Source: Bacillus sp. ISL-41 (GTDB lineage Bacteria; Bacillota; Bacilli; Bacillales; Cytobacillaceae). Taken from it: DNA of 64,000 bases. The DNA is taken from the NCBI RefSeq assembly GCF_018613235.1, contig NZ_JAGGQP010000008.1, positions 1 to 64,000 on the forward strand. Direction: 5' to 3'. This document shows positions 52,619 to 61,512 of the stretch, piece after piece (the first letter of the stretch is position 1; every line of letters begins with the position of its first letter). Below the pieces are notes generated by a model. The model was not told the DNA's origin. It ran no database searches and worked only from the letters and a program-made list of their open reading frames with translations. Position numbers and translations under genes: made by a program.

Positions 52619-53512
52619 ATGAACAGCATTCCAGAACGAGCCCTTGTTCAGCAGCAGCATAAGGGCATCACGAAGACTAAACTCGCAAAAAGAATTTTCT
52701 TCATCATTTTCGGTGCTGTCCTGATGGGCGTTGGAATTGAGGAATTCCTGGTCCCGAACAAAATTCTTGATGGCGGTATTGTCGGTATCTCAATCATCCT
52801 CTCACATCTGACGGGCTGGCGCCTCGGCCTCTTTATTTTCATTCTGAACATCCCTTTCTTTTTCATTGGCTATAAGCAAATTGGCAAAACATTTGCGCTA
52901 TCCACCGTATTGGGGATCACCGTTTTATCTTTAACAACCAGCTTCCTTCATGATTGGCCTGTTTTTACAGAAGATTTACTCCTGGCTACTGTTTTCGGAG
53001 GAATCGTTCTCGGTGCTGGAGTAGGAATTGTCATTCGGTACGGCGGTTCTTTGGACGGTACGGAAATACTTGCGATTCTGGCAAACAGAAGACTGCCATT
53101 TTCCGTCGGGGAAGTAATCATGTTTTTTAACATCTTCATCTTTGGTACCGCAGGCTTTGTCTTTGGTTGGGACCGGGCAATGTATTCCATCCTTGCCTAT
53201 TTCATTGCCTTTAAAACGATTGATATAGTCATTGCCGGTCTCGATGAGTCAAAAGCAGCCTGGATCATAAGTGAACAGCACAAGGAAATCGGTGACGCAA
53301 TCATGGCACGTCTTGGCAGAGGAGTCACGTATTTGACTGGCGAGGGTGCATATACAGGTGATGACAAGAAAGTCATCTTTTGTGTCATCACTCGTCTTGA
53401 GGAAGCCAAATTGAAATCCATTGTCGAAGAATTGGATGAGTCAGCATTCCTTGCAGTCGGGAATATTGCAGAAGTGCGTGGCGGCAGGTTTAAAAAACGG
53501 AATATACACTAG
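52619..53512 (+). CDS. YitT family membrane protein
   Basis: This 297-aa protein has five or six membrane helices (DUF161) with GIEEFLVPNKILDGGIVGIS and VIRYGGSLDGTEILAI, followed by a DUF2179 soluble domain (about 215-290) with IISEQHKEIGDAIMARLGRG and VTYLTGEGAYTGDDKKVIFC. YitT-family proteins are widespread in Bacillus and of unsettled function. The ATG at 52619 follows AAGGGGGAAG. The reading from 52592 lacks a site. A terminator lies at 53526-53552. It is paralogous to the gene at 54702. Confidence 0.88.
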   Translation: MNSIPERALVQQQHKGITKTKLAKRIFFIIFGAVLMGVGIEEFLVPNKILDGGIVGISIILSHLTGWRLGLFIFILNIPFFFIGYKQIGKTFALSTVLGITVLSLTTSFLHDWPVFTEDLLLATVFGGIVLGAGVGIVIRYGGSLDGTEILAILANRRLPFSVGEVIMFFNIFIFGTAGFVFGWDRAMYSILAYFIAFKTIDIVIAGLDESKAAWIISEQHKEIGDAIMARLGRGVTYLTGEGAYTGDDKKVIFCVITRLEEAKLKSIVEELDESAFLAVGNIAEVRGGRFKKRNIH

Positions 53513-53525
53513 AATACAGCAAACA

Positions 53526-53552
53526 AAAAAGCTCAGAAATCTGAGCTTTTTG
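53526..53552 (+). terminator. Terminator of the first YitT gene
   Basis: AAAAAGCTCAGA pairs with TCTGAGCTTTTT, followed by T residues. Confidence 0.8.
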
Positions 53553-53634
53553 TTTTCAAACAGGTCTTCTAAACATGCTGGTTAACTGTATAAGTCAGTT
53601 AAAAGCGTTGATTTAAAATGATATTTTACCAGGC

Positions 53635-54168
53635 TCAATTAGCAGCTACCAATGAGTACACATTAGTGTCATAGGAAAGGCCGCCTTGAATCATATAACT
53701 TCTCAGAACCCCTTCTCTTTGAAAACCGAGTTTTAGAAGTAATTCATTCGAATTTTTATTTTCAATAAATACAACGGCCCCAATCCGTACTAATCCCATT
53801 TCTTTCAACCCATACTCTATAGCCACCCTGATTGCTTCCTTAGCCAGGCCTTGACCCCAATATCCTTGGTTAAGCTCATAACCAATTTCTGCTCTTCTAT
53901 GTTTCGGTGACACAGCATGAAAGCCAACAGTACCTATGACGCTTTTTTTGTTTTTTAATTGAATGCCCCATCTTATCCCTTTATTTTCGACAAAGCCTGC
54001 CTTGAAAGAATGAACCAGACCTCTTGCTTCTTCAATACTCTCGATCGGTTCTGATCCATAATGCTTCATAACTTCAGTGTTGGAAAAATTGATAAATAAA
54101 TCCTCAGCATCCTCCTCTGTAATTTCCCTAAGAATGAGCCGATCTGTTTCTAAAACTGGAAATTCCAT
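53635..54168 (-). CDS. GNAT N-acetyltransferase (RimJ/RimL-like)
   Basis: This 177-aa protein has the start FPVLETDRLILREITEEDAE and the acetyl-CoA-binding segment ELNQGYWGQGLAKEAIRVAI (the QGxGxA-like motif is WGQGLAKEA). The C-terminal GAVVFIENKNSNELLLKLGF is typical. These enzymes acetylate ribosomal protein N-termini or small amines. The specificity here is unknown. It is a single gene with a GGGGGACAT site. Confidence 0.85.
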   Translation of the reverse strand: MEFPVLETDRLILREITEEDAEDLFINFSNTEVMKHYGSEPIESIEEARGLVHSFKAGFVENKGIRWGIQLKNKKSVIGTVGFHAVSPKHRRAEIGYELNQGYWGQGLAKEAIRVAIEYGLKEMGLVRIGAVVFIENKNSNELLLKLGFQREGVLRSYMIQGGLSYDTNVYSLVAAN

Positions 54169-54262
54169 ATGTCCCCCAAATTAAATAAAATGATCTTTTC
54201 TTATTTCTATATTAGATACAAAAATTCCTTTAAAGAAGGCCACCCTAATTGGGCGGCTTCAC

Positions 54263-54520
54263 TTAATCTTCCGCAGGTGCGGCGTCAACAGCAATTTGAT
54301 AGGCATCAAGCAACTGTGACTTTTCAGTGTCGCTATCCAGGCCAACGAGATATTGTTCGCCACCCTGCTCTTCTACTTTCATTAACACTGTTCCTTCTTC
54401 ATCTCTAAGCATCGCGTAGGATTCTCCGTTCATATCAAATAACGCTTCTACTTCAAATTGTCTCACTCTGCCCCTATCATCTGTTACAGTCACCAGGTCC
54501 CTGATTGAATCATTCTCCAA
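54263..54520 (-). CDS. DUF1292 family protein
   Basis: This acidic protein (85 aa from the chosen start) has the DUF1292 pattern: ITVxDDxGxxxxFEVxxLF, here VTVTDDRGRVRQFEVEALF, then YAMLRDEEGTVLMKVEE. The function is unknown. The TTG start at 54520 follows a GGGAGGTG site. An ATG at 54547 with a weaker site is the alternative. It is a single gene between the GNAT and the second YitT gene. Confidence 0.7.
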   Translation of the reverse strand: MENDSIRDLVTVTDDRGRVRQFEVEALFDMNGESYAMLRDEEGTVLMKVEEQGGEQYLVGLDSDTEKSQLLDAYQIAVDAAPAED

Positions 54521-54701
54521 AACTGCTTCACCTCCCAAAATCATCACTATATCTTTCCCTTCCTTTTACCAAATATGATTCTTACAAAGAAGGGCATCGC
54601 AAATCGAAATACTTAATGAATTTTAAATAAACTTTTAAATTCACTTCTTTATTTTCATCTATATAATATTTTTTACACACTGTTTTTTGGAGGCGTCGTT
54701 T

Positions 54702-55514
54702 TTGAAGTCAGCAGGAATTATCATTGGCTCAATCATTGTTTCATTTGCATTCAACCTTTTACTGATCCCCCACGGAATCATGAGCAGCGGTATTAGCGGT
54801 CTATCCATCATTTTATCAATGCTCACATCTATCAATACTGGCGTCTACAATTTCCTTTTGAACTTCCCCCTATTAGTTTTAGGATATTTAAAACTGGGAC
54901 GTAAATTCATCTTTTATACGATTCTTTCCGTCATCACAATTTCTATCGCTCTATATGTTATACCCGTATTTAAGCTTGCAGAGGATCCAATATTATCATC
55001 GATATTTGGCGGGGCGATCGTTGGATTGGGTATAGGGATAATCTTCCGTTCATCAGGATCTTCTGGCGGCTTTGATATTATCGGGATGCTTCTGGCAAGA
55101 CGCAAAGACTTCCCTATGGGAACACTATTATTCGCGATGAATTCTGTCGTGATTTTATTATCAGGGTTTTTGTTTAGCTGGGATGCAGCTTTGAATACGC
55201 TTGTTTCCATTTTTGTCCTTGGCAAAGTGATCGATAAGGTCCATACACATCACGTAAAGCTAACGTTGATGATCATCACTAGAAAAGGGGAGGAAGTAAA
55301 GCAGCATCTACTTGGAAATGTCTATCGTGGTGTAACGGTCATGGACTCTGTTGGAGGTTTTTCGAATGAGAAGAGCAACGTCATCATTACAGTCATTTCT
55401 CGTTATGAACTTACAGAAGTTAAAACACTAATAGAAGAAATAGATCCTGAAGCATTTGTCAATATTACTGAAACCCTGGAAGTTATGGGGCTTTTCCATA
55501 AAAAGCAGCATTAA
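54702..55514 (+). CDS. YitT family membrane protein, second copy
   Basis: This 270-aa protein has the same architecture as the protein at 52619: five or six helices with LIPHGIMSSGISGLSIILS, GSSGGFDIIGMLLA and a C-terminal DUF2179 domain (VKLTLMIITRKGEEVKQHLL, VYRGVTVMDSVGGFSNE). The TTG start at 54702 follows GGAGG by 8 nt. The earlier TTG at 54687 is rejected. Function is unsettled. Confidence 0.86.
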   Translation: MKSAGIIIGSIIVSFAFNLLLIPHGIMSSGISGLSIILSMLTSINTGVYNFLLNFPLLVLGYLKLGRKFIFYTILSVITISIALYVIPVFKLAEDPILSSIFGGAIVGLGIGIIFRSSGSSGGFDIIGMLLARRKDFPMGTLLFAMNSVVILLSGFLFSWDAALNTLVSIFVLGKVIDKVHTHHVKLTLMIITRKGEEVKQHLLGNVYRGVTVMDSVGGFSNEKSNVIITVISRYELTEVKTLIEEIDPEAFVNITETLEVMGLFHKKQH

Positions 55515-55667
55515 TGGCATTCAAGAAGCTGAGGTACGGCTTCTTGGTGCTTTCTGAAATTTAAAGGAAAATTTATCTTGAATTTTTCACAGATTCATCG
55601 TATAATAATTGAGTCGCTGTAATTAGTGAATGATTATGTATTTACTTATAACTTTAATTTTCATCAT

Positions 55668-55741
55668 GTCCCAGTAGCTCAGTAGGATAGAGCAACAGTT
55701 TCCTAAACTGTAGGTCGGGAGTTCGAATCTCTTCTGGGACG
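55668..55741 (+). tRNA. tRNA-Arg, anticodon CCT (codon AGG)
   Basis: The acceptor stem GTCCCAG / CTGGGAC, D-arm GCTC ... GAGC, anticodon arm ACAGT-TTCCTAA-ACTGT and T-arm GGGAG-TTCGAAT-CTCTT form a cloverleaf. No CCA is encoded. A strong terminator follows at 55746-55779. Confidence 0.93.
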
Positions 55742-55745
55742 CTTT

Positions 55746-55779
55746 AAAACCTTGATTTTAAAATCAAGGTTTTTTATTT
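55746..55779 (+). terminator. Terminator after the tRNA gene
   Basis: AAAACCTTGATTTT pairs with AATCAAGGTTTT, followed by a T-rich stretch. Confidence 0.85.
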
Positions 55780-56076
55780 TTCTAAAAATGTTTCCTCCCC
55801 CTCTTGCTTTTGTCTTCTTGCTGATGACTGCGAAATGAGCCGAAATATATCGCTTAAGAGCTTTTTTTTACCCTCCAAGTAGAAATCACTACTTCACATT
55901 TTTGTTTAAAAAGGCCAAAAAAAGTTAGTTCAATGGAACTAAATACATTTTTTATGCGTCTATTATATGTGAAGCTCTTATTTTTCTATTAATATACCAA
56001 TATTTTGTTTTTGGATTAAATAAGTTTGTTTGTGGTATTTATACTCCATAAGCAACTAAGCAAAAGGGGTAGTAAC
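55780..56076. other. Non-coding interval
   Basis: This is a 297-bp A/T-rich stretch between the tRNA terminator and the PAP2 gene. No convincing ORF or structure is visible. It presumably holds the PAP2 promoter. Confidence 0.4.
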
Positions 56077-56721
56077 ATGAAAAACAAAATAAAAGATTTG
56101 CCATATTTATTGTTTTTGCTGGTTATGCCAGTACTGGGCTTGATTTATAAAATCTTGAATAACAACCCTCGGGAAGCTGTAATCCTTTCAACTGATATAG
56201 ACGATAAGATACCTTTCCTTCCAATTTTCGTTATACCGTATATCATTTGGTACGCCTTCATTTTAGGTTATCTGGTTTATTTCTGGTATAAGGATACTCG
56301 GGTCTATTTAAAAACATTGACTTTAATTGTTATCGGAGAGTTAGTTTGTTTCGTCATTTACTTCTTCTTCCAGACTACCGTTCCGCGCCCAAACCTGGTT
56401 GGTGACGGAATCCTTATAGAACTTGTCGGCATGATTTACAGCCATGATCAACCATATAATGCTTTTCCCAGCATTCATGTATTAACTACATTTGCCATTA
56501 TTCTTGGCAATATCAATATCGGCAACAAACATATCATCCATTCAATCTTCGTTCCGGTTATGGGTTCGCTGATCATTATTTCTACATTGTTTGTTAAACA
56601 GCACTATATACTTGATATGTTCGCATCCATGTTTTTAACTTCATTTATTTATGGAATTGTCTTTGAATTATTCGAATTCAAGGTTGCTGAAAAGTCTGAT
56701 ACAGTTTATCTTAAAGATTAA
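56077..56721 (+). CDS. PAP2-family phosphatase
   Basis: This 214-aa integral membrane phosphatase has three motifs: a short first motif replaced by TTVPRP, PSIH in NAFPSIHV (Ser-x-His) and KQHYILD (His-x3-Asp). The helices match the lipid phosphatase family. It may act on undecaprenyl or phosphatidyl phosphates. The substrate is unknown. The ATG at 56077 follows AAAGGGG. The reading from 56026 adds non-conserved residues. Confidence 0.8.
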   Translation: MKNKIKDLPYLLFLLVMPVLGLIYKILNNNPREAVILSTDIDDKIPFLPIFVIPYIIWYAFILGYLVYFWYKDTRVYLKTLTLIVIGELVCFVIYFFFQTTVPRPNLVGDGILIELVGMIYSHDQPYNAFPSIHVLTTFAIILGNINIGNKHIIHSIFVPVMGSLIIISTLFVKQHYILDMFASMFLTSFIYGIVFELFEFKVAEKSDTVYLKD

Positions 56722-56737
56722 AATTTCTGCTACAAGC

Positions 56738-56766
56738 AAAAGAGCTGCGATTGCAGCTCTTTTTTA
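56738..56766 (+). terminator. Terminator of the PAP2 gene
   Basis: AAAAGAGCTGC pairs with GCAGCTCTTTTTT around loop GATT. Confidence 0.85.
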
Positions 56767-56786
56767 GCGCTTAGGATTCATCATTA

Positions 56787-57236
56787 TTATTTGGTATCCT
56801 CTTCACTTTTTACATCAGGTTTAATGGGATATAGTTCTTCAGCAGCTTCTGTTTGGTAACGGTAATTCGTATTCTGATAATCCCTCCCGCCATCTTCGAG
56901 AACATTCCCAGCCACATACTTATGAAAGAAGTATTCAAACAAAGCGATTCCAGCGGCTGATATTAGAGATGCAATCAGTAAACTCTCTCCGTACGTCAAA
57001 CTTTCTCCCAAAATCCAGATGATCATAAAGGCAAGTCCAAAATCTGCTAATGTTGCGATTGTATTATTCGTTTTTGGCAAGAGGAACAAGTCTCCAATTA
57101 CATAAGACGCTAGCCCAAGCACCAGGGATATTAAAAATACATTGGTAAAAGACATATCATACATCAGGCCAAGAATGACATATAGGAGTACCAGGCTGGC
57201 AAGGGATTTTACTGCCAGCGCTCTTAGATGTTTCAT
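56787..57236 (-). CDS. YndM family membrane protein (DUF2512)
   Basis: This 149-aa protein has four hydrophobic helices in the first 110 residues, with LGLASYVIGDLFLLPKTNNTIA, the DUF2512 signature. The C-terminal tail (about 115-149) is hydrophilic and Asp/Glu-rich. The function is unknown. The ATG at 57236 follows GGAGG. It lies 33 bp downstream of the amino acid permease gene on the same strand, so co-transcription is possible. Confidence 0.8.
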   Translation of the reverse strand: MKHLRALAVKSLASLVLLYVILGLMYDMSFTNVFLISLVLGLASYVIGDLFLLPKTNNTIATLADFGLAFMIIWILGESLTYGESLLIASLISAAGIALFEYFFHKYVAGNVLEDGGRDYQNTNYRYQTEAAEELYPIKPDVKSEEDTK

Positions 57237-57269
57237 TAAAATCTCCTCCATAAACTATTAATGTTTTCG

Positions 57270-58637
57270 TTAGTTTGCGCTACTTGCTTTATTCCATACT
57301 TTTTTCTGTAAAAACAGAGAAATTATCCCAATAAGCAAGACAAGGAGTATGCTAATGAAGAAACCCATACGAATGCTCTTTTCCATAATCGTTCCGCTAA
57401 CAGCCGCTAGGATAAGGGCTATTCCAACAAAAGAAATGAATTTCCCCCATGCTTTTAATTCAAGCAATTTTAAAGCAGAGATAATGATAAAAGCCCAATT
57501 GAATAAAATCAGGATACCTGCGGCTGTAGTAATATACTCATAAATTTTCCCCGGAAGCAGCAAGGCTGTAATGATTGATGCAATTAAACCCACCACTGCC
57601 AATCCCAGCGATGGAAGGGGAAGCTCTTTCAATTTTTTGATTTTCTTGGCAAAGACCTTTGGAGCATCTCCATCATCCGCTAACGTAACGAGCAAGGTGG
57701 TCACTCCAAACAACGAAGCTGTCATGGTTGAAAAGCCTGCTACGATGATCGCTGCGTTGAACACATGAGGGAAAAAAGCCAGATTATATGGGTCAAGTGC
57801 TGTAACAAATGGGCTTTCTTTATGGTGAAAGGCACCGTGCGCCGCCATGATCACCGCTAGTCCTAAAGCAAGCACGTAAATGATAACTAGTAGAATCAGC
57901 ATGATTACCCCCGCTTTTGGAGCATCTTCTTTATTTTTCAGCCTCGTTGCCATTAAGCCGATTACTTCAATGCCTCCATATGCATAAAATGCGTAAATCA
58001 ATGATGACCAGAATCCCTTAAAGCCTTCAGGAAACAGTTTTTGGGCAGAATTTGGCACAATCACCTGTTTAGTCTCCAAGTTGAACAAGCCAAATAGAGC
58101 TGCTGCAGCTATTAATATAAACATGATGATTGCTGCAGTTTTAATGATTGCTAATAGATCTTCTACCTTGTCAAATCCCTTATTCCCGGTAAGTACTACA
58201 CCAATCGAGAGGATGGCATAACCGGTAGCGAAAAGCCACAACGGGACTTTAGGAAACCAGAATTGTGACAGAATTGAAAGAGCCGTAAGCTGGCTGCCCA
58301 TAATCAAGATATTGGAACTCCAGTAATTCCATCCACAGCTGAATCCGGCCCATTGACCATAAGCTTTCTTCGCATAATAGCAAAACGAGCCATCCTGAGG
58401 ATCCTGAGCTGTCATTTTTGCCAATAAATTATAAACGACGTATGTGCCAAAAGCGGCAAGGATGAAAGAAAAGACGATGGATGGCCCGGTAATTTTAATA
58501 CCAATAGCGGATCCAAGAAAAAAACCAGTTCCAATCGTACATCCAACACCAATCAGTGACAGTTGCCACCATTTCAAATCTCCTTCATTGGCGCTACTTC
58601 CACTTCCTGACTTTGATGATGGCAGAAAATAATCCAT
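57270..58637 (-). CDS. Amino acid permease (APC superfamily)
   Basis: This 455-aa protein has 12 predicted helices. GVGCTIGTGFFLGSAIGI is the first-helix substrate motif of amino acid transporters. SFCYYAKKAYGQWAGFSCGW and YAFYAYGGIEVIGLMATRL are other family segments. The substrate is unknown. The ATG at 58637 follows AAGGGGG. The reading to 58670 is rejected. A repeat-like structured region lies upstream at about 58715-58830. Confidence 0.85.
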   Translation of the reverse strand: MDYFLPSSKSGSGSSANEGDLKWWQLSLIGVGCTIGTGFFLGSAIGIKITGPSIVFSFILAAFGTYVVYNLLAKMTAQDPQDGSFCYYAKKAYGQWAGFSCGWNYWSSNILIMGSQLTALSILSQFWFPKVPLWLFATGYAILSIGVVLTGNKGFDKVEDLLAIIKTAAIIMFILIAAAALFGLFNLETKQVIVPNSAQKLFPEGFKGFWSSLIYAFYAYGGIEVIGLMATRLKNKEDAPKAGVIMLILLVIIYVLALGLAVIMAAHGAFHHKESPFVTALDPYNLAFFPHVFNAAIIVAGFSTMTASLFGVTTLLVTLADDGDAPKVFAKKIKKLKELPLPSLGLAVVGLIASIITALLLPGKIYEYITTAAGILILFNWAFIIISALKLLELKAWGKFISFVGIALILAAVSGTIMEKSIRMGFFISILLVLLIGIISLFLQKKVWNKASSAN

Positions 58638-58714
58638 TGCTGTACCCCCTTCCTCAACAAGTATTATCATTCGAGAATCAATTGAAATTTATGTATCGAC
58701 CATTCAGGCAGAAC

Positions 58715-58830
58715 AAAAAGCGTAAGCGACTCGTTCAGCCCCGACAAGCGCTGGAGAGCCGACCAATGAAGTCGGTCTTTGACTTCACTGGGCGGACCGA
58801 AGCGACTCGAGGGGCTAGGCGCTGGAGCTG
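58715..58830. repeat. Structured intergenic repeat-like sequence
   Basis: The stretch has AGCGACTCG twice (58725-58733 and 58801-58809), CAGCCCC near 58736 that can pair with GGGGCT at 58811, and a perfect hairpin TGAAGTC / GACTTCA near 58767-58787. AGCGCTGGAG and GGCGCTGGAG follow each arm. It is more GC-rich than its surroundings. It resembles intergenic mobile-like repeats I associate with Bacillus genomes, but this is from memory. Confidence 0.55.
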
Positions 58831-58892
58831 GATTAGGAATACTACATGTAGTTCTCCACAACTAAATAATTTTATAATTTCCTAAGAAATGA

Positions 58893-58921
58893 AAAAAGTC
58901 GAGTCCCCAGGGAATCGACTT
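58893..58921 (-). terminator. Terminator of the ABM-like gene
   Basis: AAAGTCGA pairs with TCGACTTT around CCC/GGG. The minus-strand 3' side is T-rich. Confidence 0.65.
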
Positions 58922-58929
58922 TGCACTAA

Positions 58930-59277
58930 TTATTTCTTGTCTTTTTCTGATTCGGAGTCACTGCTCAGACCAGTCATCGTGCGATACATCTGAGTGTACA
59001 TGCTTCCTTGCACGATATTTTCCAAAAAGAACTCACCGATGAGCTTTTTATATTCCTCATCCTCAAACATCTTTTTGTTTTGCAGCTCCATTTCAGCCAG
59101 ACCTTCATATGTGGATATCAATGCATAAGTATGGTCTTCACCAGAAATCGGAGATAAGAGCTCAACCCTGTGGTCATATTGCTCGTTCCTGAAGTTTTGT
59201 ATTAAGCGTAAATTCTTGATGCCATCCGGAAATTTATCCTGTTTCATTTCAAAAGTTTGAATGACAATAACTGACAT
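58930..59277 (-). CDS. Hypothetical protein, possible alpha-beta barrel (ABM/NIPSNAP-like)
   Basis: This 115-aa soluble protein starts with MSVIVIQTFEMKQDK and has a later LISTYEGLAEMELQNKK, a layout of small dimeric alpha-beta barrels. The C-terminus is charged and hydrophilic. No catalytic residues are clear. An AGGGGG site lies before the ATG. It is a single gene. Confidence 0.5.
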   Translation of the reverse strand: MSVIVIQTFEMKQDKFPDGIKNLRLIQNFRNEQYDHRVELLSPISGEDHTYALISTYEGLAEMELQNKKMFEDEEYKKLIGEFFLENIVQGSMYTQMYRTMTGLSSDSESEKDKK

Positions 59278-59395
59278 ATCCTATCCCCCTGTGTTGTGAT
59301 CGATAGGATTAGACTTTTCCAAAGTTAAACAATCTATACATATACAATTTCAGCTGCTAACTCTAATCAAATTAATGGTGCAGGACATTATCAAC

Positions 59396-60226
59396 CTATA
59401 TTTGCTTTTCAAATAAAGTATTACGATCATTATATTTTGTCATCATTTTTAATAAGATGAAATTTAAAATTAAAATGATGACACCTATTAAAGCAAGTAA
59501 AAAAGGCTTAATGATTAAAAAACCCGTTGCCTGGCCTATAAAGAGAGGCATGATCGGAAGAATCAGGATTCCCCCCAGCTGCTGAGCCTCCTGAAATCCT
59601 TTTGCCCTGGCAGAGACGAACACATTCACCAGGATAGTTAGGACCGTAATCACTGGGACGACCCATAACATCAGGATGAGCCAATTCGCATTTGGGAAAA
59701 TCAAATAACCAAACATATTATAAGTTAAGCTTACAGTGATGATTCCAAACAGCAGGAAACTCACCCAAGTAATAATGATAGATGGAATGAAAGCTGAAAG
59801 TACTTTTCCAATAAATAATTCCTTTACAGTAATAGGAGAAAACAACAGTGTTTCCATGGTCCGTTTTTCTTTTTCGCCAACAAAGCTATGAAGAGCAATC
59901 ATCATTGCATTAATGGTCGGAATAAGTAAAAATATCGAACCCAGCAGGTAATTCACAACCACGAAAATAATTTGGTGTTCCAGACTTGGGAGACTGCCTA
60001 TCATTTCCCCGCTCTTTGTACCTTTTAGTCCCTTTAGTACATTGTCCACTAAATCAATCAACTCAGGTGAAGAAATTGGAACATTCTTAACCAAAAGAAT
60101 AAAAGCCAGCGGAAAGATCACCGAAAAAATCAGCGGCAACAAGATCAGCCCCAGCCACACTTGAACCGAGCTGGTTATTCCCCTGATATCTTTAGCAGCT
60201 ACAAGCCATATCAACTTTTTATTCAT
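59396..60226 (-). CDS. ABC-2 type transporter permease (NatB-like)
   Basis: This 276-aa protein has six hydrophobic segments, a cytosolic N-terminus (KKLIWLVAAKDIRGI) and EKEKRTMETLLFSPITVKEL, the conserved ABC-2 loop after the second helix. It overlaps the upstream ATPase gene by 8 bp (ATGAATAA). The start ATG has a GGAGTGGGG site. Together they resemble NatAB-type Na+ or drug exporters, but the substrate is unknown. Confidence 0.82.
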   Translation of the reverse strand: MNKKLIWLVAAKDIRGITSSVQVWLGLILLPLIFSVIFPLAFILLVKNVPISSPELIDLVDNVLKGLKGTKSGEMIGSLPSLEHQIIFVVVNYLLGSIFLLIPTINAMMIALHSFVGEKEKRTMETLLFSPITVKELFIGKVLSAFIPSIIITWVSFLLFGIITVSLTYNMFGYLIFPNANWLILMLWVVPVITVLTILVNVFVSARAKGFQEAQQLGGILILPIMPLFIGQATGFLIIKPFLLALIGVIILILNFILLKMMTKYNDRNTLFEKQI

Positions 60227-61130
60227 TGACCCCACTCCTGATCTTAAAATATAAGGATTCCAAATCGTTATTTTCAATTTCCACATGGTGTATCCAAAAA
60301 TCACGAATGATTTTTTGGAGCAATGGGGTTATATGTTCACTTGACGGCAATAAAAACTGCAAAGTATTTTTATCTTTTTTTGAAACTGGATAACCTCCCC
60401 ATTGAGGTTCAGTTGGCAATAGATTAGTAATAACTTTCAATTCAATTTGACTAACGTACTTTTTTTGCAGTTCATTTATAGTGCCATAATCCGTTATTTT
60501 TCCGTCATTTAGAAAAAAGTACTCTTTACATACATGCTCTAATTGGTGCAAGATATGTGAACAAAGAAATATGGTCGTTCCTTCCCGCATGTTTAAGTCC
60601 TTGAGGAATTTAAGAACCAATTTTATTCCTTCTGGATCAAGCCCATTCGTAGGTTCATCAAGAAAAAGAAGTCTAGGTTTATGGAGGATTGCCTTGATGA
60701 TCCCCAACCTGCGTTTCATACCTGTACTATATGCCCCTACTTTTTTATCCATATGTTCAGCAAGTTCAAATTCCTCTAAATAGTGGTGGATTTGATTTAA
60801 ATCAAAGTTTCCATATAGCTTTGAAAAAAAGATTAGATTGTCTAATCCAGACATTTCATGATACAGACCGGCATTTTCAGTTAGAATTCCAGTTGCTTTC
60901 CTGACTGTATCTCCTTCGATTCGCGGGTCCATGCCGAGAATTGACAACTTTCCATCTGTTGGGTTGATGACACCGTTCATAAGTCGGATCATAGTTGTTT
61001 TCCCAGAACCATTCTGGCCAAGAAGACCTACAATATCCCCTTCATTCACGCTCATAGACACGTTGCTAAGCACCATTTGGTCACCGAAATGCTTTGAAAC
61101 TGCATCCAATTTAATTACACTTTGCGACAT
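60219..61130 (-). CDS. ABC transporter ATP-binding protein (NatA-like)
   Basis: This 303-aa ATPase has Walker A GQNGSGKTT, the signature YSTGMKRRLG and Walker B LLFLDEPTNGLDPEG. The last about 90 residues are the CCL-type C-terminal extension found in exporters paired with ABC-2 permeases. The ATG at 61130 follows AGGGGGT. It is the first gene of a two-gene operon with the permease. Confidence 0.9.
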   Translation of the reverse strand: MSQSVIKLDAVSKHFGDQMVLSNVSMSVNEGDIVGLLGQNGSGKTTMIRLMNGVINPTDGKLSILGMDPRIEGDTVRKATGILTENAGLYHEMSGLDNLIFFSKLYGNFDLNQIHHYLEEFELAEHMDKKVGAYSTGMKRRLGIIKAILHKPRLLFLDEPTNGLDPEGIKLVLKFLKDLNMREGTTIFLCSHILHQLEHVCKEYFFLNDGKITDYGTINELQKKYVSQIELKVITNLLPTEPQWGGYPVSKKDKNTLQFLLPSSEHITPLLQKIIRDFWIHHVEIENNDLESLYFKIRSGVNE

Positions 61131-61281
61131 ACTGCTACCCCCTGTTTGCTCTCCCTTTTTACATAAGACGGCCAATGTACGAAAAACGTTCATTTAAGTT
61201 TAAGTTTGTTTTTAGGTTAATGTTTGGTCTTTGTTCACTAGACTAACACGCCAAAAATACAAGATAAAGCTCATAAAAAAT

Positions 61282-61304
61282 GGACCAGTATTCGCGACTG
61301 GTCC
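61282..61304. terminator. Hairpin terminator
   Basis: GGACCAGT pairs with ACTGGTCC around ATTCGCG. Confidence 0.6.
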
Positions 61305-61317
61305 AAAACCTTATTAG

Positions 61318-61473
61318 CTCTATTGGTGACCTGTTTTTCCATAATCTTGCTTTTCCGGGCACCAATGAGCCCTATTGGTGACCCAGTTTTCCAGAATCTC
61401 ACTTTTCCGGGCTCCAATGAGCCCTATTGGTGACCCGGTTTTCCAGAATCTCACTTTCTCGGGCTCCAATCGG
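61318..61473. repeat. Three tandem 52-bp repeats
   Basis: Units start at 61318, 61370 and 61422 with a period of 52 bp. Each begins with about CCCTATTGGTGACC and ends with GGGCTCCAAT or similar. The ends of each unit are complementary (ATTGGTGACCC / GGGCTCCAAT), so each can fold into a hairpin. Units 2 and 3 are nearly identical. Unit 1 has more differences. Confidence 0.85.
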
Positions 61474-61512
61474 CATCTATTAATTACCGGATTCCCTGCT
61501 TATCAAAATTTC

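Noticed and set aside
57237-57269. Terminator between the amino acid permease and YndM-type genes
   Set aside because: The 33-bp gap holds only a ribosome site; no hairpin is visible, so one transcript is more likely.
61318-61473. CRISPR array
   Set aside because: The three units are contiguous 52-bp copies with no unique spacers, and no cas gene is nearby.
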